A model generated the notes under the pieces. It saw only the letters and a list, made by a program, of their open reading frames with translations. It did not search any database and was not told the origin of the DNA. This document shows positions 1-4,886 of a DNA stretch of 6,321 nucleotides, one piece after another (the first letter of the stretch is position 1; each line of letters starts with the position of its first letter). The translations under genes were made by a program, and so were the position numbers. The DNA lies in contig JAGHBH010000074.1 in the NCBI GenBank assembly GCA_021161085.1, positions 1-6,321 on the forward strand, given 5' to 3'. Source of the stretch: Thermoplasmata archaeon. GTDB lineage: Archaea > Thermoplasmatota > Thermoplasmata > JAGHBH01.

Positions 1-998
1 ATCCTGAGCCGTTCCACCCCATTCCACCCCCACCGAACTCCCCCCTTCTCCCATTCTATGGTACCCGGCGGCTTGTGGGTGATATCATATACCACCCTGT
101 TGACCCTGTCCCCCATGGAGTTCGTTATCCTCACGGAGATCCTCTCCAGAACCCGGTGGGGTATCTTGAAATAGGCGGCGGTCATGCCGTCCACAGACTC
201 AACGGCCCGCACTCCGATCGTGTACCCGTACGCCCTCACGTCACCCTGGACCCCCACGGTGCGCAGAGGCAGAAGGACTGCAAAATACTGCCAGGGAAGC
301 TCCATCTCCCCCCTCTCCGCGGCGGCCTCTATCTCCGTCTCCACGATATGACACGCCTCCCTCACTATCTCCACCCTATCCCTCGTAGCCTCACCTATTA
401 TCCTTATGGCCAGACCCGGCCCGGGGAAGGGCTGCCTCTCGGCCACCTCCACACCCAGAAAACGGCCCACCTTCCGGACCTCATCCTTGTACAGGTCCCT
501 CAGGGGTTCCACCAGCTCCAGCACCATGTCCTCCGGGAGGCCTCCGACGTTGTGATGGCTCTTTATCGTGTCCCGCATCTCCCCACCGCTCTCGATCCAG
601 TCGGGCGCTATGGTCCCCTGGATGAGATACTCGGCCCCCCACTCCCTGGCCTCCCGCTCGAACACACGGATGAACCGCTCGCCTATTATCTTCCTCTTCC
701 TCTCAGGCTCCTCCACACCCTCCAACGCCGAAAAGAACTCGTCGCTGGCATCCACGATCCTGTGGTTGACACCCAGCCTGGAGAGCATGGACTCCACGGC
801 CTCGGTCTCCCCCTTCCGCATGAAACCCGTGTCCACGAAAACCGCCCTCAGCCTGTCGCCTATCGCCCTGGCCACGAGGACTGCTGCCACGGTGCTGTCA
901 ACACCTCCGGAACAGGCTATTATCGCCCGCCCCTTTACGGTCTCACGCAACTCCTGGACCTTCCTCTCCACGAAATCCTCGGCATCAAACATTCGCAT
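1..998 (-). CDS. guaA: GMP synthetase, ATP-pyrophosphatase subunit B (3' end outside window)
   Basis: Amidates XMP to GMP with ATP and ammonia, the last step of GMP synthesis, in the cytoplasm. In archaea the glutaminase is usually a separate protein; none is encoded here. Seen in the translation from the ATG at 998: PP-loop SGGVDST at residues 30-36, LIQGTIAPDWIES (125-137), KSHHNVGGLPEDM (146-158), the XMP-site stretch ERQPFPGPGLAIRIIGE (187-203), and the C-terminal dimerisation region RTVGVQGDVRAYGY (246-259) through to the canonical ending TIEWE (313-317). The family normally stops there, but this frame continues without a stop for 15 more codons to the window edge. A second in-frame ATG at 992 could also be the start; a TGA 15 nt upstream of the 998 ATG limits further extension. 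No TATA-like box or good ribosome binding site precedes it, so I infer cotranscription with purE, 64 nt upstream. Identity is very secure; the exact C-terminus is unknown. Confidence 0.96.
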   Translation of the reverse strand, partial: MRMFDAEDFVERKVQELRETVKGRAIIACSGGVDSTVAAVLVARAIGDRLRAVFVDTGFMRKGETEAVESMLSRLGVNHRIVDASDEFFSALEGVEEPERKRKIIGERFIRVFEREAREWGAEYLIQGTIAPDWIESGGEMRDTIKSHHNVGGLPEDMVLELVEPLRDLYKDEVRKVGRFLGVEVAERQPFPGPGLAIRIIGEATRDRVEIVREACHIVETEIEAAAERGEMELPWQYFAVLLPLRTVGVQGDVRAYGYTIGVRAVESVDGMTAAYFKIPHRVLERISVRITNSMGDRVNRVVYDITHKPPGTIEWEKGGVRWGWNGVERLR

Positions 999-1000
999 CC

Positions 1001-1066
1001 CTACCCGTACATCCAATCATTCCCGACGGCCTTCCAGACAACCTGTTCCAAGAGTCCATCCGTCAT
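1001..1066 (-). CDS. possible 21-codon coupling mini-ORF between purE and guaA
   Basis: An ATG overlaps the purE stop as ATGA (1066-1063). The frame runs 21 codons without a stop (starting MTDGLLEQVVW, ending DWMYG) to a TAG at 1003-1001, two bases before the guaA ATG at 998. It therefore fills the whole gap between two purine genes. I recognise no domain in it. It could be a short translated leader coupling guaA translation to purE, or a chance open frame: 21 stop-free codons are not rare in GC-rich DNA. The G-rich stretch just before its ATG resembles a ribosome binding site only weakly, and it also encodes the PurE glycine tail. Confidence 0.3.
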   Translation of the reverse strand: MTDGLLEQVVWKAVGNDWMYG

Positions 1067-1563
1067 CCCCCGCCCCCGCCGCCATGCTTCGAGGCATAGG
1101 CCTCCTCCACCTCGGCGGAATCCCTCTCAACCTTCCTGGCCGTCTCCATCCTGTAATCCGCAAGCCGGGCGGCCAGGGATTCGTCCCTGAGGGAGAGGAT
1201 GGAAACTGCCAGAAGGGCGGCGTTCTCCCCCCGGTCCAGCCCTACGGCGGCGACCGGGATACCTGGGGGCATCTGCACAACGGACAGTATGGAATCCATG
1301 TTCACCTTTCCGGAGACCGGGACACCTATCACCGGTTTGAGGGTCAGGGAGGCCACCGCACCCGGGAGGGCCGCCGAGAGTCCGGCGATGCATATGAAAA
1401 CGTCCCCACCGCTCTCCGTCACTATCCTCTCCACCCTCTCCGGGGTCCGGTGGGCAGAAGCCACATATATCTCCCAGTCCACACCGAAACGCTCCAGCAC
1501 GGCCACCGCCTTGTCGGCCACTGGCTTATCACTCTTGCTGCCCAATATGAGCACTACCTTCAT
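1063..1563 (-). CDS. purE: 5-(carboxyamino)imidazole ribonucleotide mutase / AIR carboxylase catalytic subunit
   Basis: Forms CAIR in de novo purine synthesis, either by moving the carboxylate of N5-CAIR (class I) or by direct AIR carboxylation (class II); it is a cytoplasmic homo-oligomer. Of 166 residues, the first 125 or so align by eye with PurE: LILGSKSD (5-12), SAHRTPER (36-43, with the catalytic His at 38), the loop IAGLSAALPG (59-68), PVIGVPV (77-83), SILSVVQMPPGIPVAAVG (91-108) and RGENAALLAVSIL (111-123). The class I loop in bacteria reads AGGAAHLPG; here Ala65 stands where that His would be. A charged helical tail follows and the protein ends in six glycines. The start at 1563 is fixed by GAGGAGG at 1577-1571, seven nt upstream. 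No purK is in the window, so the carboxyl donor route cannot be told. It is the upstream member of a likely purE-guaA transcript. Confidence 0.94.
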   Translation of the reverse strand: MKVVLILGSKSDKPVADKAVAVLERFGVDWEIYVASAHRTPERVERIVTESGGDVFICIAGLSAALPGAVASLTLKPVIGVPVSGKVNMDSILSVVQMPPGIPVAAVGLDRGENAALLAVSILSLRDESLAARLADYRMETARKVERDSAEVEEAYASKHGGGGGG

Positions 1564-1570
1564 ACGGCGT

Positions 1571-1577
1571 CCTCCTC
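1571..1577 (-). promoter_or_regulatory. ribosome binding site of purE
   Basis: GAGGAGG on the minus strand, seven nt before the ATG at 1563, matches the archaeal anti-Shine-Dalgarno end of 16S rRNA and selects this start. Confidence 0.75.
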
Positions 1578-1598
1578 GTGCGAGGGCAACAACTCCAC

Positions 1599-1610
1599 AT
1601 AGTTAAGGAT
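1599..1610 (-). promoter_or_regulatory. probable promoter of purE-guaA (BRE/TATA-like)
   Basis: The minus strand reads AATCC followed by TTAACTAT, with the box centred about 39 nt before the purE ATG. A start of transcription about 25 nt downstream would give a leader of about 14 nt holding the GAGGAGG site. It is an A/T island in GC-rich surroundings. The box departs from the best TATA consensus, so this is a moderate call. Confidence 0.45.
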
Positions 1611-1641
1611 TTCCCACACGACACCCTGGCCCGGTGCGAAG

Positions 1642-1682
1642 GGAAAAAGTAGAGAGGGAAGCGGCCAGAAAAACCCGGCCGC
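1642..1682 (-). terminator. hairpin plus T-rich tract after the 109-residue membrane protein gene
   Basis: On the minus strand GCGGCC (1682-1677) pairs with GGCCGC (1666-1661). Two further inner pairs, one of them G-U, leave a six-base loop GTTTTT. A pyrimidine-rich run with TTTTT follows at 1650-1642. It lies 15 nt after the TAG of the membrane protein gene and before the purE promoter. Archaeal termination relies mainly on the T tract, which is present, so an end of transcription here is plausible and would separate purE-guaA from the upstream genes. Confidence 0.5.
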
Positions 1683-1696
1683 CGCATCCATGGTAT

Positions 1697-2026
1697 CTAC
1701 GCCTTCATTATGGCCCCGAGGAATATTCCCAGACCGGCCAGAGCCCCGATTATGGTGGCGGTAAGGAAGACCACGGTATATTTGATTATCAGCATGGTCT
1801 GGACGGGAATCAGCGCCGGGTCGCCCATGAACCTCTCGCTTCCCGCGACCACGTACAGTATTCCTATGAGCAGCCCGGCCACCAGAAGACCGGCACCTAT
1901 GGCCCTGCTCTTCCCGCTTCCGAAATACACGGTAAAGGCCCCGCTCAGCACCAGCATCAGAGACATCACGAGCACTACCACACTGATGAACACCCACAGG
2001 GTCGTCGTCCCATCCAGCGGCTCCAT
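1697..2026 (-). CDS. small membrane protein with three predicted helices, function unknown
   Basis: I do not recognise this 109-residue protein. Three hydrophobic segments are clear: about residues 11-35, 42-62 and 78-107. The loop between the first two is basic (GSGKSR, 36-41). The loop between the last two holds SERFMGDP (63-70). The third helix is rich in Gly and Ala (GALAGLGIFLGA), suggesting close helix packing. The N-terminus (MEPLDGTTT) lacks a basic signal-peptide region, so the first helix is probably a membrane anchor rather than a cleaved signal. The start is well supported by GAGGTGA at 2039-2033, six nt before the ATG. The gene stands 70 bp downstream of the Lrp-like RAM domain gene and has its own TATA-like box, so it may be a separate transcript. 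A small ion-transport or membrane-scaffold role is possible but nothing in the sequence shows it. Confidence 0.85.
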   Translation of the reverse strand: MEPLDGTTTLWVFISVVVLVMSLMLVLSGAFTVYFGSGKSRAIGAGLLVAGLLIGILYVVAGSERFMGDPALIPVQTMLIIKYTVVFLTATIIGALAGLGIFLGAIMKA

Positions 2027-2032
2027 ATCTTC

Positions 2033-2039
2033 TCACCTC
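2033..2039 (-). promoter_or_regulatory. ribosome binding site of the 109-residue membrane protein gene
   Basis: GAGGTGA on the minus strand, six nt before the ATG at 2026, is an almost complete match to the archaeal consensus and fixes the start. Confidence 0.8.
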
Positions 2040-2061
2040 GCTTTTTCCAAGTCCACATCCA

Positions 2062-2075
2062 TGATATTTCATTCG
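2062..2075 (-). promoter_or_regulatory. possible promoter of the membrane protein gene
   Basis: The minus strand reads ACGAATG followed by AAATATCA, with the box centred about 39 nt before the ATG. This matches the spacing seen for purE and the Lrp-like gene. If used, transcription would start close to the GAGGTGA site. Readthrough from the Lrp-like gene is the alternative. Confidence 0.4.
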
Positions 2076-2096
2076 TCAGCATCAACGCAGCCCGTC

Positions 2097-2330
2097 TCAC
2101 AGCTTGACGCCGGGATACGTCTCGGTCTCCACCACACCGTCAATGGTCCTTATCTGGTCCGTGACTATCTTCACCAGGACATCGAAATCCCTGACCTCCA
2201 GCTTGGCCATGAAATCATACTTACCCAGCAGCGGATGGAGTTCCACTATCTCCTTTATCTTCAGCAGCTTCTTGTAGACCTCCTGCTCCCGGGCAGGTGC
2301 CACGCTTATCAGCACGAATCCTATCGCCAT
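2097..2330 (-). CDS. stand-alone Lrp/AsnC ligand-binding (RAM) domain protein
   Basis: A 77-residue protein made only of the C-terminal alpha-beta sandwich of Lrp/AsnC regulators; there is no helix-turn-helix part and no room for one upstream. Seen: first strand AIGFVLISVAPAREQEV (2-18), a helix KKLLKIKEIVELHPLLG (20-36), second strand KYDFMAKLEVRDFDVL (37-52), a helix VKIVTDQIRTIDGV (53-66), and last strand VETETYPGVKL. The GKYDFMAKLEV stretch is the family's most typical segment. In full Lrp proteins this domain dimerises, assembles octamers and binds amino acids. Solo versions are common in archaea and are thought to bind small ligands or join full Lrp proteins; the ligand here is unknown. 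The start at 2330 follows GGGGAT six nt or so upstream, a partial ribosome site, and a good TATA-like box. It sits between the kinase gene and the membrane protein gene on the same strand. Confidence 0.9.
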   Translation of the reverse strand: MAIGFVLISVAPAREQEVYKKLLKIKEIVELHPLLGKYDFMAKLEVRDFDVLVKIVTDQIRTIDGVVETETYPGVKL

Positions 2331-2363
2331 GTCTTATCCCCAGGCCCATACTCCCATATGCCG

Positions 2364-2380
2364 TTAAATAACTTTCGGAG
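2364..2380 (-). promoter_or_regulatory. probable promoter of the Lrp-like gene (BRE + TATA)
   Basis: The minus strand reads CTCCGAAAG followed by TTATTTAA (2371-2364), the best TATA box in the window, with a purine-rich BRE-like element before it. The box centre is about 37 nt before the ATG at 2330, predicting a leader of about 12 nt. It suggests the Lrp-like gene is transcribed apart from the ahcY-kinase pair. Confidence 0.6.
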
Positions 2381-2394
2381 ACATGGGAAAGGCG

Positions 2395-2415
2395 GCGGCT
2401 ACCGCAGCGGCTACC
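2395..2415 (-). repeat. 9-bp direct repeat carrying the kinase stop codon twice
   Basis: GGTAGCCGC occurs twice 12 bp apart on the minus strand (2415-2407 and 2403-2395). The first copy holds the TAG that ends the kinase; the second holds another TAG in the same frame. It looks like a short duplication or a backup stop. Confidence 0.6.
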
Positions 2416-3466
2416 CCACGCTCCAGCCGCGCTCAGCAAGCCTGGCCTTCACCATATCCCACGTGGGCAGGCTCATCTGGGGTCCCTTGGCCTCCACCAC
2501 GAAAGATGCGGCGGCCGAGGCGAAAAGAGCGCTCTTCCAAACATCGAGGTCCCTGGCCCATGCGGCGTAGAAACCACCCCTGTAAGCGTCCCCGGCGCCT
2601 GTGGTGTCCACCACCCTCTCGGCGGCAACCAGGGGAATGTCCAACCTCACCCTCCGGCATCCGGAGCACCAATGGTCTCCACCAGGTAAAACACAGTCGA
2701 ACAGGCCGCTCTCCGGGTCGTAATATACGGTGCTGCCCCTGTCCTTTCTGGTGACCACCAGCAGGGCCACCCGGCCCGCCAGATCTTCCTCCGTCTCCAG
2801 CCCGAGATAGCCGAGGGCCCTGGACATCTCCGATTCGTTGCAGAACAGTCCCGTGGAGAGGGAAAGCATCCTGGCGAACATCTCCGGGGAATACACATAA
2901 TGCAGCTCCTGGGCCGGGTCAAGGAAGACCGGTATCCCCCTCTGGACCGCCTCCTCCACCATACGGATGTAATGCTCCGGCCTCCCGGTCGAGATATGGA
3001 CCACCCCAACGTCATCCAGAAGTCCGGGAGGGAGGACAGCCCTTTCGGGGGAGGCCATGGGGCCCTGGTTGATGATCGCTATCTGGTCGTGGTTCCTGTC
3101 CGAGAGTATGAGACAGGTAGGCGTCAGCGCGCCCTCCACCACCACCAGGCCGGAGAGATCCACACCATCCTCCTCCAGGGCCTCCTTGTAGTCCGCCGGA
3201 AAATCACCGCCAACGAGAGAATAGAGCCTGACGGCCGCACCCAGCCGGGCCGCTGACCTGGATATGTTGGCCCCCGTACCCCCGAAATACCTCTTCTGGC
3301 TCACCATCTCTATGGAGGTGTTGGGCTCGGGAAAACGCTCCACCTCCCCTATATAATCCAGATTGGTGTGTCCGCAAACCAGGAGACGGGGGCCGTCGGG
3401 CCTGAGACCCACAGGGGGTCTCCCTCCCCCCTCCCGTCCGCCGCTGCCTGCCGAAGGGCCGGTCAT
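2411..3466 (-). CDS. PfkB-family (ribokinase-like) nucleoside or sugar kinase
   Basis: Transfers phosphate from ATP to a sugar or nucleoside hydroxyl in the cytoplasm. With the start at 3466 it has 351 residues. Seen: substrate-site strand LLVCGHTNLDYIGEVERFP (28-46, Asp37), PfkB signature 1 region FGGTGANISRSAARLGA (61-77), NESE (210-213) matching the NxxE metal/phosphate motif, TRKDRGSTVY (239-248), and signature 2 DTTGAGDAYRGGF (287-299) with catalytic Asp293. All key residues are present. The first 25 or so residues are Gly/Pro-rich and lie before the fold. An insert-like stretch with Cys258, Cys267 and Cys270 precedes signature 2. The ATG overlaps the ahcY stop as ATGA and is preceded by GGGAGGGG; a GTG at 3412 behind a G-rich site is an alternative start giving 333 residues. 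Coupling to ahcY suggests adenosine or inosine as substrate, by analogy with archaeal PfkB nucleoside kinases such as MJ0406. That is inference; a sugar substrate is not excluded. Confidence 0.92.
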   Translation of the reverse strand: MTGPSAGSGGREGGGRPPVGLRPDGPRLLVCGHTNLDYIGEVERFPEPNTSIEMVSQKRYFGGTGANISRSAARLGAAVRLYSLVGGDFPADYKEALEEDGVDLSGLVVVEGALTPTCLILSDRNHDQIAIINQGPMASPERAVLPPGLLDDVGVVHISTGRPEHYIRMVEEAVQRGIPVFLDPAQELHYVYSPEMFARMLSLSTGLFCNESEMSRALGYLGLETEEDLAGRVALLVVTRKDRGSTVYYDPESGLFDCVLPGGDHWCSGCRRVRLDIPLVAAERVVDTTGAGDAYRGGFYAAWARDLDVWKSALFASAAASFVVEAKGPQMSLPTWDMVKARLAERGWSVG

Positions 3467-4716
3467 GTCCCCTCCCGCCACGAGGAGAGATACCTCCGCT
3501 GCTCTTCGGTCAGCGTGTCGATGCTCACACCCATGGCATCCAGCTCCAGCCTGGCCACCCTCTCGTCTATCTCCCGGGGAACCGGGTGCACGCCGGGTTC
3601 CAGTTCTCCCGCATGGCTGACGACATGGGCGGCGCACAGCGCCTGGATGGCGAAGCTCATGTCCATTATCTCCACCGGATGACCCTGGCCCACCGCCAGG
3701 TTGACCAGACGGCCCTCCGCCAGGAGGTCTATCCTCCGGCCGTCCCCAAGCACATACCGGTCAACGAACTCGCGAACCCTCCGCCTTTCCCTGGCCAGGG
3801 AGGAAAGGGCTTCTTTGTCGACCTCATTGTCGAAATGGCCGGCGTTCGCCAGCACACAGCCGTCCTTAATCCTCTTGAAGTGCTCGGAGGACACGACGCC
3901 CGCACACCCCGTGGCGGTTACCAGAAAATCGGCATCCTCCACAGCCTCGGCCATGGGGAGCACGTCGAAACCGTCCATCCTGGCCTCCACGGCCTTGACA
4001 GGGTCCACCTCGCACACGGCCACCCTGGCCCCCATGCCCCTGGCACGCATGGCGATGCCGCGGCCGCACCACCCATACCCTGCCACAACGAAACGTTTGC
4101 CGGAGAGCTGGAGGTTGGTGGCGGTCATTATCCCGTCCAGCGTGGACTGGCCGGTGCCATATCGGTTGTCGAAGAGGTGCTTCATGTCCGCATCGTTCAC
4201 GTCCATGACCGGAAAACGCAGCACCCCCTCGGAGGCCATGGCCCTGAGCCGCACTATGCCCGTTGTGGTCTCCTCGTTGCCGCCCACAATGTTGTCCAGC
4301 AGTTCCTTCCTGGTGGTGTGCACCAAGGATATGAGGTCCGTGCCGTCGTCGATTATCACCTCCGGACCGAGGTCAAGCACCCTGTTGAGATGCTCGTAAT
4401 ACTCCTCCCTCGTCTCCCCCTTCCTCGCATAGGTCTCCAGTCCGTAGTGCTCCCTCAGGGCCGCGGCCACGCTGTCATCCGTGGACAGAGGGTTGCAGCT
4501 GGCCAGCCTCACACGGGCCCCCGCCTCCTTCAACGTCAGCGCCAGTATTCCGGTCTTTGCCTCCGTGTGAAGCGCCATGGAGATCTTGACGCCCTTCAGC
4601 ACTCCGGAGGACTTCAACTCCTCCCTCACACGGGCCAGCACTGGCATGTGCTCCCTGGCCCACTCCAGCCGGAGGACTCCCTTTTCAACCAGGTCGATTT
4701 CATCCTTTTCAGTCAT
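3463..4716 (-). CDS. ahcY: adenosylhomocysteinase (or S-inosylhomocysteine hydrolase), archaeal short form
   Basis: Reversibly hydrolyses S-adenosylhomocysteine to homocysteine and adenosine, removing the product inhibitor of methyltransferases; uses tightly bound NAD in the cytoplasm. The 417 residues carry the catalytic set: His50 (ALHTEAKTG), Asp123/Asp124 (IIDDGTDL), Glu148/Glu149 (NEETTTG), Lys179 (human Lys186 position), and Asp183-Asn184 in FDNRYG. The NAD-binding Rossmann loop is GYGWCGRG (213-220); GHFDNEVD (293-300) and LLAEGRLVNLAVGQGHP (331-347) follow. The C-terminal tail with the Lys and Tyr that reach the neighbouring NAD site in eukaryotic enzymes is absent, as usual for archaeal and thermophile forms. 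The Methanocaldococcus homologue MJ1388 was reported to prefer S-inosylhomocysteine, so the substrate here could be either. The start at 4716 has no ribosome binding site: the preceding 24 nt are almost all pyrimidine. The gene leads a two-gene unit with the kinase. Confidence 0.96.
   Translation of the reverse strand: MTEKDEIDLVEKGVLRLEWAREHMPVLARVREELKSSGVLKGVKISMALHTEAKTGILALTLKEAGARVRLASCNPLSTDDSVAAALREHYGLETYARKGETREEYYEHLNRVLDLGPEVIIDDGTDLISLVHTTRKELLDNIVGGNEETTTGIVRLRAMASEGVLRFPVMDVNDADMKHLFDNRYGTGQSTLDGIMTATNLQLSGKRFVVAGYGWCGRGIAMRARGMGARVAVCEVDPVKAVEARMDGFDVLPMAEAVEDADFLVTATGCAGVVSSEHFKRIKDGCVLANAGHFDNEVDKEALSSLARERRRVREFVDRYVLGDGRRIDLLAEGRLVNLAVGQGHPVEIMDMSFAIQALCAAHVVSHAGELEPGVHPVPREIDERVARLELDAMGVSIDTLTEEQRRYLSSWREGT
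3469..3476 (-). promoter_or_regulatory. ribosome binding site of the kinase gene inside the ahcY end
   Basis: GGGAGGGG on the minus strand lies just before the ATG at 3466, within the last codons of ahcY. With the ATGA overlap it supports coupled translation of the two genes and the choice of this start over the GTG at 3412. Confidence 0.6.
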
Positions 4717-4737
4717 GGAGGGGGGGAAGCAGAAGGG

Positions 4738-4765
4738 GGATATGAGGGTTTTGGATGTGTAAACA
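4738..4765 (-). promoter_or_regulatory. candidate promoter elements of ahcY
   Basis: Two minus-strand A/T islands are possible TATA boxes: TGTTTACA (4765-4758), centred about 45 nt before the ATG, and TCATATCC (about 4745-4738), centred about 25 nt before it. The first would give a leader of about 20 pyrimidine-rich bases; the second would give a leaderless mRNA, which suits the missing ribosome binding site. The sequence alone does not decide. Confidence 0.35.
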
Positions 4766-4822
4766 TTCTGCTATCCAGCACCCTCTCCAGGCGAAACGCC
4801 CCCGGAATGAGGACGGGACGAA

Positions 4823-4834
4823 ACCCCTTTAACC
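4823..4834 (+). promoter_or_regulatory. possible promoter of tldD
   Basis: CGAAACCCC followed by TTTAACC is the only A/T-rich, BRE/TATA-like stretch between the divergent genes on this strand. A start about 25 nt downstream would fall near 4855, at the edge of the palindrome 4857-4872, leaving a leader of about 30 nt. The box is weak. Confidence 0.35.
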
Positions 4835-4856
4835 TCCCTCTCCCATGCCGCCATGA

Positions 4857-4872
4857 GGCCGGGGCCCCGGCC
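4857..4872. repeat. 16-bp perfect palindrome upstream of tldD
   Basis: GGCCGGGGCCCCGGCC equals its own reverse complement. It lies 14 bp before the tldD ATG at 4887, near the predicted transcription start. It could be an operator for a dimeric repressor or, having no loop, a weak hairpin in the leader. High local GC makes chance more likely than it would be elsewhere. Confidence 0.8.
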
Positions 4873-4886
4873 GGGACGGTGTGATA

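Noticed and set aside
75..1602. Long plus-strand open frames (371 and 344 codons) opposite guaA and purE
   Set aside because: Both are antisense to clear enzymes with intact motifs and show low-complexity, shadow-like composition.
1560..2072. 170-codon minus-strand frame overlapping the membrane protein
   Set aside because: Charged, Gly/Arg-rich translation with no domain, and it lacks a ribosome site; the 109-residue frame has clear helices and a strong site.
3410..3440. G-rich run in the kinase N-terminal coding region as a G-quadruplex
   Set aside because: Only three clearly separated G tracts are present, and G-rich codons for Gly and Arg explain it.
3467..3637. 57-codon upstream extension of the kinase, starting at 3637
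   Set aside because: It would overlap the conserved end of ahcY and is Arg/Gly-rich. The ATG at 3466 has the ATGA overlap and a ribosome site.
3586..4884. 432-codon open frame on the plus strand opposite ahcY
   Set aside because: Antisense shadow of a fully conserved AhcY; His/Pro/Gly/Arg-rich with no recognisable domain.
4807..4884. 25-codon plus-strand ORF ending just before the tldD ATG
   Set aside because: It starts upstream of the likely TATA-like box and lacks a ribosome site; it is the tail of the antisense frame across ahcY.
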